A stretch of 64,000 nt of DNA. Origin: Scolanthus callimorphus. Lineage: Eukaryota; Cnidaria; Anthozoa; Actiniaria; Edwardsiidae. The notes beneath the pieces were generated by a model. It had not been told where the DNA came from. It saw only the letters and a program-made list of their open reading frames with translations, and searched no databases. Both the position numbers and the translations under genes were made by a program. This document shows, in pieces, positions 1 to 10,690 of this stretch. Position 1 is the first letter of the stretch. Each line of letters opens with the position of its first letter. Location of the stretch: positions 20,199,073 to 20,263,072 of the forward strand of contig CM066912.1 of the NCBI GenBank assembly GCA_033964015.1, given 5' to 3'.

Positions 1-264
1 AAATGGCAATTTAACAGAAATTCTTGCCTACACATCTACAGTTACACGAACATGTCAACAGATGATGTCAAAGTGATGCTATAATCATTGAATATCAAAA
101 TAAGACATATTTGGATGTATTGCCGCGTATAGAGGTACGAACAATCGGGAAATCTGATTACCATTAATTCTGAGAATTGGGCTACCTGTGTTTTTTTTAT
201 TTGAATTGTTGAATAAATGTTCACCTTTGCGGTATTTTGTTGGGAAATTGGTGATTAAGTAAGA

Positions 265-343
265 GTTAATTACCGAGATTCGAGGCAATAACCCAAATAC
301 ATGGGTTGTATTTGGGTTATTGCCGAGAATCGAGGTAATTAAC
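265..343. repeat. Hairpin-forming inverted repeat, 36-nt arms
   Basis: The left arm (265-300) and right arm (308-343) are near-perfect reverse complements around a 7-nt loop. Both start or end with GTTAATTACC/GGTAATTAAC and share the core GGCAATAACCCAAATAC. The only mismatches are in the outer third. No target duplication was seen, so this could be a tiny foldback element or a transposon end. Confidence 0.7.
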
Positions 344-1018
344 TGGCTTATTACAGGATTGGCAAGGTTTTCAGAAAACAGGAACAAATGAATTGCATTC
401 TTCTCGTTGAATTTCAAAGTTTTGACAAGGAGTATAGTTTGTAATTGAAAGGGTAGCGCATTCCGATAGGAACTATTAGTTATTATTTAGCTGTTTTCAT
501 AGACGTACGTTCCCCAGAGAAAATGAATGACAGGTTTTATTCAACCATGATTTACAAAGGTCCAAACAAAAAATATACAGCTTGAGTGCATTCATTTGTT
601 AGCAGAACACGAATTATGTCTTTTGTTTTCGTACAAAACAGCCAGGCCAGTCAATCGAGTGGCTTTTTGTAAAAGCGCGACTCATTCAAACGGTATTTTC
701 GTTTGTACCACGCACTGACTGCTACTAGTCATTTGCATAACGCCGAGTAACAACATGGATCGGAACTGCTTCAAGCTGGAGTAACTGAAGGCAAGTTTCA
801 GGTATTTTGCGCTCGTTGGTTGTTCTCTAAGATAAGATATGTAAACGATTTCATCTGTATTTTCAGGTTTACCTGCTTGAACACACTCTATGGGCCAGGA
901 ACCAAGCAAGTAGGCTGGAACGCTTTATTGTTCAAGTCGGTTCAAGTGAAGGCGTTTCTCGGATATGGTGTTTTGTGGCGTTCAACGGGATTCGTGCATA
1001 AAGGATAATCATGCAGGA

Positions 1019-1160
1019 GCAAATAGAGCGGATTTCAGATGACTGTCGTGAGTTATTCGCAATTACTTTGTAATTACACCTATAGGTTTTATTCAGAATT
1101 GCTGTAATCACGTTGCGATTGGTCTCACTACAGTCATATGAAATTCGCTCTATTTAACAA
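1019..1160. mobile_element. MITE, family A, copy 1
   Basis: A 140-bp inverted-repeat element. The left end AATAGAGCGGATTTCAGATG is mirrored by the right end, with GACTGTCGTGAG inside the left arm and CTCACTACAGTC inside the right. A second copy in opposite orientation lies at about 15207-15335, which supports a dispersed family. No clear target duplication is visible. Confidence 0.7.
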
Positions 1161-1230
1161 TTAGACAGATAGTCATATAGATGCATAAACTGAGATTATT
1201 GGTGTTTTTTTTTTCTTGGGATAAGTGTAT

Positions 1231-1440
1231 GGATTTGAATTCACTAGGAAAAGAGTTTGGGGGTGACTAGATTGGGTAGCGGTAAGTAGAATGTCCATGT
1301 ATTTAACTGAGTTAAATACCTAATGTTTATTTATGTGGTATTTAACTCTGTATATACCCGGGATGTTCCACTTACAGCTATTCAATTCTTTTCATCAGCC
1401 CCTCTCTTCCCTAGAAATTTCAATCCCTTCCCGCTTTAAG
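1231..1440. mobile_element. MITE, family B, copy 1
   Basis: An imperfect inverted repeat of about 65 bp per arm. AGCGGTAAGTAGAATGTCC on the left pairs with GGATGTTCCACTTACAGCT on the right, around a TATTTAACTGAGTTAAATA palindrome. The 3' flank ends in GTGTCAATCATGTAATAA, which recurs after the element at 1954-2128, so the two are related units of one larger repeat. Outer limits are approximate. Confidence 0.6.
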
Positions 1441-1953
1441 TTACTTGCGAGGTATGTACGTTAGTTGGAGACCTAAAAAACACAATGGAAACCGTGTCAA
1501 TCATGTAATAACTGTTACTGGAAACTCGAATGTACGTTTTCTTTTTTGAAACTGCCCAGAATACAGTCTTGAGGATGTTAATAATGTTTTTTTATAAATT
1601 TCTGGATATTTGATATAATACAGACAGCCTCGCTTTCATGTTGAACTAATAACGTGACTTCCAGCTGGTTTTATATGTGATTTCCATTATATCCTGTTAG
1701 TTTGTAACAATTTAAGCCAAAAACTATTGAGATATCCTTAGTTTTAATTTAGAGCCTCGTTTTCATGCTGGGAGGGAAACGTCATTTGCAAAAAAAAGCC
1801 CTTAAACGGCACCGAGCAGGTTGCAAACTTGGCAACATCACTTTTCTTGTTACTTGAGGTCCCCTGAACACAACTAGCTTAGTTGCTTGCTTTCATCACA
1901 ATTTCCCACGGGAGTACACATGCTCCCTGACTATATTTATCATTTATCTGTGT

Positions 1954-2128
1954 GTTTCAGCATCGGAAGGGTGGGGCTTTATTTGTCTAATTAGTCATAA
2001 TTGCTCCTCATTATAAATGTGCCGGGTCATTTATGAGAATCAATTGTTCCATAAAGACCCGTGCATTTATAATGCGGGTCATTTATGACTAATTATTCAA
2101 TAATAGCCCCAATCTTCCCTGCTGAAAC
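1954..2128. mobile_element. MITE, family B, copy 2
   Basis: The inverted repeat begins GTTTCAGC and ends GCTGAAAC. The arms share GGGGCT and AATTAGTCAT, and the centre contains repeated CATTTAT motifs. The following 100 bp (GGTGTCAATCATGTAATAA) resembles the sequence after copy 1 at 1500-1520. Non-coding. Confidence 0.6.
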
Positions 2129-2516
2129 ATCAAACCCTCCCCGTTCTTTAAGAATGTAATTAATTCATAGGGATTTAAGTAAAATAAAGGGTCCTGAATA
2201 ACAATAGAAAAGGTGTCAATCATGTAATAATGAAAGTTAACAGTCAAAAATGAATCAGTAGTTACTTAATGAAACCTTGTTTGTTGAGATATCGCCCTTT
2301 GTCAAATTAATTGAGACCGCGAGATTGATTGAGATGTTAACTAGAAATTTACCTTTTGTCTTTGTTAACTGTGTGAGACTGTATGTTTGATCCCTGCAAT
2401 TAAACACATGCTATCTTTTGTAAAGTTTTATGTTTTGAAGTTACGGCCTACTAGCTTTATTAAGCAATTATTGGATGAGGTTTTTGTGATCTCCAGAATA
2501 AACAATGTCGAGACAG

Positions 2517-2556
2517 GTGGAATCAGGCGAGGCCGTGAGGCCGAGCCTGATTCCAC
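2517..2556. repeat. Short GC-rich hairpin
   Basis: GTGGAATCAGGC and GCCTGATTCCAC form perfect 12-nt arms, with inner pairing GAGGCC/GGCC. It is preceded by GGATGAGGTTTTTGTGAT, which I associate (inference) with a common anthozoan interspersed repeat. Its role is unknown. Confidence 0.6.
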
Positions 2557-2639
2557 TTGGCGCACGCTTGGCACAAATGCACCCGAAATCGACAGCATGT
2601 TTTGTGACGGCTTTTCCCGAAGGACGCGCGCTTAAATGG

Positions 2640-4890
2640 GGAGACTGGGCCCTAATCAAAAGGATCGGTTGACAACTATTTTTAGAACTTCCCAGAAGAC
2701 CTCTCGAGCCTCACAGAGATTTGCAAAATGGCGGACTCGACAGAGGAAGAAGAGAGGAAGATTTTGATACCAAATATGACTAGCTTTTGCAGTGACCACC
2801 AAGTCTTTCGGCAATGTTGAAATGGTGAATATTGTGGAAATCGCATTTAGCCATTCGGCTCCAATTCATGCCTATTTTTGGCTTCAAATACTTTTTTGTT
2901 TCACCTGATGGAATGTAACAGAACGATGAATACAAAGTGCAATGAACTCTCTAAAACTTGTTCTTTTTAGTTTTTTTAATTCAGCTTCCATGAGAGCACA
3001 TTTTAATATTTCGTGGACACTGCGTTGCCACTCGTCGCTTCGAAACATACGCATATCGTTGCTTTGTTTGGGAAGGAAGCGTGACTCTACGAGCTCTGGA
3101 CTCGGTAGGGTCGCAGCGTTAAGAAGAGCGCCTGTGATTGGCTCTCTACACCTTCTGGTAGCCGTGGTAGCTACCAATGAACTTCTTACTTTACAGTCAA
3201 GGGAAACCCCCATGCATACTCATCGCATGCTGCTCAATACAGTGACCCCATTACTAAACAAATGTTTCCAGTTTTGTAATGTTGTAGCTTTCCGTTATAC
3301 CTGAAGCAGAAATTCTATTGATTCGGAATGCGTGAATGCGTGCCTCTTACTTGGTCTTGTAAGTATTCGCGAAGTAATTTTTAGTCTTAGAATGTCTTAG
3401 TTTATTTTTGAACCTCATTGCATTCTACCCATAGACCCTGTTATAAGATACTGATATCCGCGCTTCTCAATCAAAATTAAATGTACTTAATTTTAAGCCA
3501 CACAACTGCCCTATCGCTGTCATAACACAGCGTACCTACAATTGCAATATCAATTGAATATCTCCAGTGCAGTGCTTGTTTGTAAAGTAAAGCTGTAAAG
3601 CCTTCTGTAAGTTGTTACTTTTAAAGTAGTTTAGTTCCCTCTGTTCCCTCCTAGTTCTTTGAATTTTTCATACGCTGTTATTTATTTGAGATTTCTCCTA
3701 ATTCTTTAACCCGATTTCTTTACTTGCGCATTCCTCTTATTAAATCATCCAAGGTGGTGTTATTCTTTGAATCAATTTATGAAAATTTCCTTTTCTCCGA
3801 TGTACTTTCAAACCCGCATTGTACATGAAAAGCTCATAATATACATCACACCCGAAGCCTTGCTTAAATTGATTTGTTTTATCATGGAGTTATATAACTC
3901 CATGGTTTTAAATCGATTATTGAAAAGTTCTATTCGCTTATGTTGTATAATGTTTTAACACTTAGTCTAAAATGAACTTCATTGTCATGTTATGTTATCT
4001 TAATACTTACAAACATCAGTGAAATACGTAAAAGCTCTTGAAATATTATAAAATTCGAGCTCTTCTACACTGCTAGATTTATGTTTTCACACTGTTAAAC
4101 ACACCGCGCTCTTATGAGCCGATCCATGAAATACGCGAAAATCGGGGCATTTAAATTTATTCTACATAGTCTAGGTAACAGGCAGACCAGAGATGCGGAC
4201 GAACAATATTGTTTGATCGAGATTTTTTCAATTGGATCTGCTCATAAGAGCTGCGTATTGTACTATGCATTTAATACTGATTACTTTATACAACATCATA
4301 TATTTTAAGCCATTTATGTTTCAAAATTCATAGCAGCTTACACAATTGCATTTGCTCTCTCGTATTTAAACGTTTAAATTAATTAATTTCATAAAACAAA
4401 CCCTCCTCCCTCCATAAATCCATATCGTTGCCAGATTTAGTGTTCTGATTTCAAGAAACAAACTATCTATTTGTAATAGCATCATGAGTTTATTAATGTT
4501 CAATTCATTCCCCCCATGCACGCCCTTCATTCTACAACTAGTATGTGATCTCTGCTAACCAGCTTTCTGTTACAGGGTCACTAGATACATGTTTTTGAAA
4601 TAACTAGATACTCTACAATGTTGATTATTTTAGCTTTCTTAACCTACCGCTGTGTGCATTCAATGTTTAGGAATGTTACAATTCCCTTGCGATAATCATA
4701 CCGCGGATGTGCGCAAGTTCCTAAGCCGCGAAAATTTTAGTTTGCTACCGCAATCTTTCTAATCGTTTATGCAAGCCTTTCCGCAAAATTATCTTGTTTG
4801 TTTTCTTTTAATTATAGTTCTTTATAAGTTAAATTTGTACAGGACATCCTTTCCGCGCATAATAATCCGTTAAAGAATGTTTTTGCAACA
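2640..4890. other. No supported gene; AT-rich intergenic sequence
   Basis: Only short ORFs occur here, including two overlapping ones of about 110-120 codons on opposite strands (2884-3304), which show no recognisable domain. A start at 2728 reads MADSTEEEERK and stops after about 30 codons. It may be a first-exon remnant but is unsupported. Confidence 0.5.
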
Positions 4891-4894
4891 AGTT

Positions 4895-4903
4895 GTAGAA
4901 TGC
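4895..4903. repeat. 9-bp target-site duplication, left (GTAGAATGC)
   Basis: GTAGAATGC directly abuts the left end of the transposon and is repeated exactly at 7542-7550. Nine base pairs is the size typical of the Mutator superfamily. Confidence 0.85.
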
Positions 4904-4942
4904 GGCTTACACTAAAATGCGAAACGAAACGAAACGAAACGA

Positions 4943-5104
4943 AAGATTGATAAAATGCGAATTGATAAAATGCGAAAGATTGATAAAATGCGAATTGATA
5001 AAATGCGAAAGATGATAAAATGCGAATTGATAAAATGCGAAAGATTGATAAATGCGAATTGATAAAATGCGAAAGATTGATAAAATGCGAATTGATAAAA
5101 TGCG
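4943..5104. repeat. Minisatellite in left terminal inverted repeat
   Basis: Tandem copies of the 15/18-bp pair ATTGATAAAATGCGA and ATTGATAAAATGCGAAAG (33-bp higher-order period), with one shortened unit near 5010 and one near 5048. The complement occupies the right terminal repeat. Confidence 0.9.
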
Positions 5105-5478
5105 AAATGTCACTAAATTTTGTTGAGACAAGATTTGGTGCGCGGTTCGTACTGCAGCTGACAATTATCCGTAACGTCAATCAATGCGTGATTTTTGTGC
5201 ATGACTGGATCAATCTACAACCCAAAGTTGCCACGAAAGATTTTCCAATGTATTTCAGCTAGCTGTCAGAGTACAAGCATTATTGCAGCTCAACAAAATT
5301 AAAATTTTGGGGGCGAAAGGGGCTCTACGAAATTTGTAATCGGCTTGTTTGTACTTTGTACTTTGACAACATTTGGTAATGCCGTTCACACCTTGTATCA
5401 GGCTCCGATTTGAAAAACAAATACCAAATTCGCGCAGTGCGAACGGGCCCTTATACATGTGATTTACAAACGCCATAT

Positions 5479-5869
5479 CCCGGGGGGGGGGGGGGGGGGA
5501 CTCTAAGGTTAAAATGCTAGGGGTGACCGTCGGGAAACTCGAATTTTGACCCTAAAAAATACCTGGTCGGAAAAAATTTCCACCCTAAAAAATACCCCTC
5601 AGTCTGAAAATACCCTAAAAAATACCAACAATTTTGACAGATTAAATGTTATTCTGGCCGTTTATTTAATGTACATCAAATGTATTCTCTCGACTTTCAA
5701 AAACACTACCTTATTTGCGTGAGAACCCCCTAAAAAATACCTATTTTTCTTACCATAAACCGTTTTTATTTCCGAACCCCTAAAAAATACCAGATCGCCG
5801 ATTTTAACCCCTAAAAAATACGACGGTCACCCCTAGCATTCGAATATAGGGAGTCCCCCCCCCCCCGGG
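5479..5869. mobile_element. Nested poly-G-ended MITE with 8-bp target duplication
   Basis: The 391-bp element starts CCC plus a long G run and ends with a long C run plus GGG. Inside the ends, GCTAGGGGTGACCGTCG is mirrored by CGACGGTCACCCCTAGC. The flanks are an exact 8-bp repeat, CGCCATAT (5471-5478 and 5870-5877). The interior has about eight copies of CCCTAAAAAATACC. An 8-bp duplication fits hAT, P or Zisupton elements; the superfamily is unresolved. Confidence 0.85.
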
Positions 5870-6136
5870 CGCCATATACAGCTGATGTTACGATTTGTTA
5901 TTTCGCACATGAGACGGGCAGGTTTCGGAATATAATGCCTACTGATCATTCACGACCCAAATGATGCGGACTTGGAAGTGTTCAGACCAGTAAAACTAAA
6001 ATCGTTCGTGTCGGGTCAGCAAACGTACAGAGGTCGGTTCCTAGAAGGTCAGTTAAGAGTTTATCTGTAGATAAATGCTTATCCAACGGATAAATCCTGA
6101 ACAAATCCTATTATAACAGATAAAATGTTGATAATG

Positions 6137-6350
6137 ATAAAATTGATAAAATGCGAATTGATAAAATGCGAAAGATTGATAAAATGCGAATTGATAAAAT
6201 GCGAAAGATTGATAAAATGCGAATTGATAAAATGCGAAAGATTGATAAAATGCGAATTGATAAAATGCGAAAGATTGATAAAATGCGAATTGATAAAATG
6301 CGAAAGATTGATAAAATGCGAATTGATAAAATGCGAAAGATTGATAGAAT
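6137..6350. repeat. Internal 33-bp minisatellite, about 6.5 copies
   Basis: The same unit as in the terminal repeats, here in very regular tandem. Because 33 is divisible by three, several frames on both strands stay open and read as 11-residue repeats (for example IDKMRKIDKMR or HFINSHFINLS). These ORFs follow from the periodicity and are not evidence of a gene. Confidence 0.9.
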
Positions 6351-7403
6351 GCGTCCAACTACCTTTATTTACGGCGCCACGGCCGGCATGTTTAGTTCGC
6401 AAGTATTATTTTTCCTTGCACTCGTTCTCTGGTTCTTGTAACTCGAAAAAGATATCCTCCATCTATTGTACGATATTTTTACACCTTCAGAATAACATGT
6501 AACATTCGACTTGTATACACACTCTTTTCATTCTCGTTTGCGTCTCAAAGATTGGAAATTTTTTCGAATCTGCAAGTCCTTGGAATAATTTTTTGCGTTT
6601 TTTAACTCCAACGGGTATAAATTATTTTAATTACTTACACATATGACATGTCCGGAAATAGAGAAAAATCAAAAGAACACCCAGCGCGTATGACCGAGGA
6701 CTTTGCCCTTTGTGAAAGTCTAATGGCTGAGCCGCCTAAATTGCAATTTGTTGACTAGTTTGGTGCTAAGTCCTGTATACTCTTCGAATGTATTTTCTTA
6801 AGAACAGTGTAATTTACCGAGTAAAAAACAATAACCCTATAGGAAATTGCTAAACTCAAACATGATAAAATGTTGAAATGTGATTGCGCTTGTCGCACTA
6901 TCTTTTGACAAATACATTGTATCTAGATGATAGAATGGTTCATAAATAGGCAATAGTCATATTAACTTGAAGGCCACTAGCATCGAAAGTATCGTTAAGA
7001 AGTGGAGTTTACGTTAACTCTTTCCCAGCCTTTAGTTTGATGAACAACGAAGTGTTACTGATAACAGGGTGTTACTGATACAGTGGCTTGCTTGTTACAA
7101 CTAATGGATTTTCACACCACGGTTTCCATGGACGGTGGAGTCCATATGCGCTTTTTGCCCTTCTTTCCGATTACAAATTTCGTAGAACCCCTTTTGCCCC
7201 CAAAATTTTAATTTTGTTGAGCTGCAATAATGCTTGTACTCTGACAGCTAGCTGAAATACATTGAAAATCTTTCGTGGCAACTTTGGGTTGTAGATTGAT
7301 CCAGTCATGCACAAAAATTCACGCATTGATTGACGTTACGGATAATTGTCAGCTGCAGTACGAACCGCGCACCAATCTTGTCTCAACAAAATTTAGTGAC
7401 ATT

Positions 7404-7507
7404 TCGCATTTTATCAATTCGCATTTTATCAATCTTTCGCATTTTATCAATTCGCATTTTATCAATCTTTCGCATTTTATCAATTCGCATTTTATCAATC
7501 TTTCGTT
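7404..7507. repeat. Minisatellite in right terminal inverted repeat
   Basis: The reverse complement of the left-arm array (CGCATTTTATCAATTCGCAT units), about three higher-order copies. It is followed by four CGTTT repeats and the element terminus. Confidence 0.9.
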
Positions 7508-7541
7508 TCGTTTCGTTTCGTTTCGCATTTTAGTGTAAGCC

Positions 7542-7550
7542 GTAGAATGC
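7542..7550. repeat. 9-bp target-site duplication, right (GTAGAATGC)
   Basis: An exact copy of 4895-4903, directly after the terminal GGCTTACAC complement. Confidence 0.85.
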
Positions 7551-9420
7551 TAGAAATGCAGCTGTTTGCTTAGTTTTTCAGTTTATTCATTCAGTAGTTA
7601 CATTTGGGATACTGGACTCGTACAAGAGAGAAAGCGGACTTGCTTCTGTTGAGGTATGTAGAGAACTCCTACTCTTAATCACTGTATGCTTAGTCTTTAC
7701 CTCTAGTATGGTTATTTAGTTTACTAGTCTATTCTCACTTAGCAATCGCTTTAGAATCAGTTTATTTCTGATTAATTGCCTTAAATTAGTTACAGTTCTG
7801 TATGTTTTTATCTTAACTATTCATGGTCGCATTCGCACAATTCTATTAGTTACTAGTTTGGAGTATTATAATTTAGCTGCTATACAGTAGTTGTGTTCTG
7901 TTTTGCTCCACTGATTTCACAGTCTGCGCACTGGTCATCCAGGTCAGAATGAGTTCACAAATGAGCAGTTTCCTTTTGCGGTAAACAGAGTCAATAATTG
8001 TTCTAACCTTTCATCCTTGTAAGACGTTTCATTTCCAAGTTAAGTTATGGCGCTTTAATAACATTTTCCATAGTAATTTTCCATATTTCTATAAGAGTTT
8101 CAGTTTATTCTATGCGACTTCGCTTGTGCTAATCGCATGCCTGTTTTAATTAGCTAGAATATTTATAAGAGGAATACATCAGTTCCGTTCTATTGTTAGT
8201 TGCAAACCACAGTGAAAGGGCCGAGTATGTTCATATCTGTATATAACAGACAAAAAGGACAAGATTGTAAAATGTATAGTTATATTTCGGCAAAATTCTA
8301 TTCCATCATCAGACTAATTAAAATACAGGGTACATGATATTTATACTAGTTACAATAATATATGCCGCAAGAGGAAAGAATTTATGAAAACAAGGAGAGC
8401 TCGCAGCTAGCCTTCAGCCCGAGATTTAAATTAGGCTTGTATAACGCTTAATATAGTACAAGTTCTAGTGTTCTGAGTAACTTGCTGCCATGAATGATGG
8501 CTATTAACAATTTATTGACACTGTTATAGATAGTATTTCGCTGCCCAAGAATAATTCCCCGAGGATAAGAAAAACACTGCCAGAACATACATTCGCCTAC
8601 AAGAAAGACATCTTTTATCGGATTTCTTAGGAGGTGGAGTGCCCTTTAAGACCTATTTGTTGAGGGTTATTGCGGTGAATTTGTCTCCGTCGAAACTCTC
8701 GTGAGAGATTTTACAGAAGGTAAGAGATCACGAAAGCTAAAACTTTATCTCTGTAGTGGAAATGCTTTGAAACTGTACTGCAACCTTCTAAACCTCTCAT
8801 TAATAACATATATTTGGGTTATATCAAAGATCCCTTCATCAGTACTAACTCATTTAAAAATATGATGCATGCTTTCTACAGAAATCATTTGAGGAATTTT
8901 ACGGGATCAGATAACTTACACAACCCGTACACAACGACTGAGTGTAACTAGTTCTGCCCTATTGGACTTGCTGAATTCTACCGTAGCTAGCTCTCGCGGG
9001 CCATTCAAATACGTTTTGAGACCAACTATCCGCTTGCGAGTCAACGGAAATTAACAGGATTTAACGTGATGCCTATGTCAAAATACCGAAATTATTTCAA
9101 ATAGCATGTTTACTTGTAAAGTCCATTCTGTGCATTTCCGCATGAGATACAGACCATTAATGTTGGGCAAGGACATGAAAAACTGCTATGAGCCTCCTTA
9201 AAATGAAGTTCAAATCTCCTTTGAGGGTTGTTTTTACTATAAAACTTAATTCTATTGCCCCACATATGAGGCTTCTGATTTACTTTGTTTACAATCTAAG
9301 TGGTACAATATCCATGCCAATTTTTACATTGCATTGGAGTCCCTTATATCAAGGAAAGACCTGATTTTTCTTAGTATCTGTCTATGAACGTGTGCTCACT
9401 TGAGCTCACTTCCTTCACTT
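7551..9420. other. No gene or repeat recognised
   Basis: AT-rich sequence without ORFs above 60 codons and without inverted or tandem repeats I could see. Confidence 0.45.
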
Positions 9421-9424
9421 CTAG

Positions 9425-9534
9425 TTCACCTTGTGGTGAACTCTTGTTAGGTGGCAGTAACATTACAAGAGGGGCAACTTCACCGTTTATCTCCCAGTCA
9501 CCAGACAGGGCTACTGGCAATTCAAAATGGATGG
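9425..9534 (+). pseudogene. Cathepsin-D-like aspartic protease, internal exon remnant
   Basis: The exon is bounded by an acceptor (CACTTCTAG) and a perfect donor (GTAAGT). Its translation, read with small frame changes, gives CGELLLGGSN, then HYKRGNFT, then YLPVTRQGYWQFKMDG. This matches the family segment leading into the second lobe of pepsin/cathepsin D proteases (GELLLGG, then LPV..QGYWQ). At least one frameshift lies near 9465 and one near 9486, so it is not translatable as it stands. The exons that would carry the second catalytic DTG were not found between here and 10167. The identification rests on remembered family motifs. Confidence 0.7.
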
Positions 9535-9919
9535 GTAAGTAAAACCACTCAATACTCACTGGGGATGCATTGGAATTATGAATTTCAAGCAAAATCAGTA
9601 GAAATTGCGAAGTTTTGGGTATGCTTCATCGCTGAATATCACAATAGTTACATCAAGAAAGTCAGATAAGCTAACAAGTTTGGGGATCTTGCTGATCATT
9701 ATCACTCAACAAGTGTGCAAAAGCAATATTGTGTTTTCAGATCAGTGATTACACCGATGTCATTTCGGGTTATGATATCACTGTTGATTTCATTTTCAGT
9801 TCATTATTGACAGTCTCCCTGAAATCTTTTTCGGGCTTGGTTGTAAGAAGTTTGTTCTTACTTGAAGGAGTATGTCTTGAAAGTAAAAATGTTTCCCTGT
9901 TCACCGCCATAGGCAGTAT

Positions 9920-9945
9920 ACCTTTTACCGAGGCGCTCGGTAAAA
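9920..9945. repeat. Short palindrome
   Basis: TTTTACCGAG and CTCGGTAAAA are perfect 10-nt arms around GCG, within the remnant's intronic interval. No function is inferred. Confidence 0.5.
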
Positions 9946-10166
9946 ATTAAGAATTTTTTTTTAACCAGCCTTTAACCTTACTCGCCTCGGTAACAATTTT
10001 TTCTTGCTACTGCAAAGCAACACTAGCAAATAGCACTTAGAACTTGCACTTTATATTGGATCTATCAAGTATTTGTTTACGAGCCAGCAACGTGTTTATA
10101 GTAACAGATATTTTACCAAGAAGGTTTTTGGGGAAAAACATGCTGATCGTTTGTTTTGTTTTACAG

Positions 10167-10323
10167 GTATCAGCTGCGGGTCAGAACCGAATGTATCAGT
10201 TGTTTATGGGACTTGATGTTCCTCCCCTGCAGGACCCTTGTGGATTTTGGAGATGTGTTTATTGGTCCTTACTACACAGAGTTTTACTTTTGCAAAAACC
10301 GAGTGGGTTTTGCGGACGGTTAA
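10167..10323 (+). pseudogene. Cathepsin-D-like aspartic protease, terminal exon remnant
   Basis: It follows a pyrimidine-rich acceptor (TTTTGTTTTACAG). One frame reads VSAAGQNRMYQ, then FMGLDVPPL, then PCGFW. After a short deletion or frameshift it continues DVFIGPYYTEF, then KNRVGFADG and a TAA stop at 10321. Pepsin-family proteins normally read LWILGDVF at this point, so the missing ILG is a disabling lesion. The retained splice site argues for a decayed or partially duplicated genomic gene rather than a processed retrocopy. Together with the exon at 9425-9534 it represents only the C-terminal lobe. Confidence 0.75.
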
Positions 10324-10639
10324 TACTAAGCCCTATATGATTTTATTCAAAATATTACATTGTCAAGGATCCAAAAGACCAGTTTCAGTACACGAATCTT
10401 CTATAGCATGGATTGTGCTAGTCAAGTACAAGGTTAGGTATATATCAGACAAGCCAGACCTCCATTTTTGGGGTTATCCTTGCAAAAAATATACAATACA
10501 AAACATAACTGTGAGCTAGTCTCTCCTCCTGCATAATTTTATATTGTATTGTAATATAGATATTGTAGGATATTTATTTTGTAAAATTAGTTGAGGATTA
10601 TTACAAAAATGCTATGCAGGATATTTTTTTTCAAAATCA

Positions 10640-10690
10640 TCCACCCCCCCCCCCCCCCACCCCCTCAGAAATCAAATGGTCGGCCCCCCT
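10640..10690. mobile_element. Terminus of a GGCCGACCATTT-type MITE
   Basis: A long C run is followed by CAAATGGTCGGCCCCCC. This resembles the right end of the complete element at 61966-62192 and a left-end fragment at 51001. Only one end is recognisable here. Confidence 0.5.

Larger units (their letters stand above)
4904..7541. mobile_element. Mutator-like non-autonomous DNA transposon with minisatellite-bearing long terminal inverted repeats
   Basis: The element is 2638 bp. The left terminal inverted repeat runs from 4904 to about 5343 and the right from about 7167 to 7541. The outer ends are GGCTTACACTAAAATGCG and its complement. Next inward are four or five GAAAC repeats and a GATAAAATGCGAATT minisatellite, then about 240 bp of non-repetitive sequence ending in CGAAATTTGTAATCGG. 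The 9-bp duplication and long terminal repeats fit Mutator-like elements (established knowledge). No transposase ORF is visible, so it should be non-autonomous. A smaller element is nested at 5479-5869, and a third minisatellite block lies at about 6137-6350. The arms differ in minisatellite copy number, which explains their unequal length. Confidence 0.85.

Noticed and set aside
2884..3304. Two overlapping ORFs of 109 and 120 codons on opposite strands
   Set aside because: No domain, no splice context, and neither frame looks protein-like.
4943..5104. CRISPR-like regularly spaced repeats
   Set aside because: Units are contiguous without unique spacers, inside a eukaryotic transposon.
6053..6502. 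Several 90-125 codon ORFs with 11-residue repeats, on both strands
   Set aside because: They are produced by the 33-bp minisatellite; no start context, splice signal or non-repeat coding sequence supports a protein.
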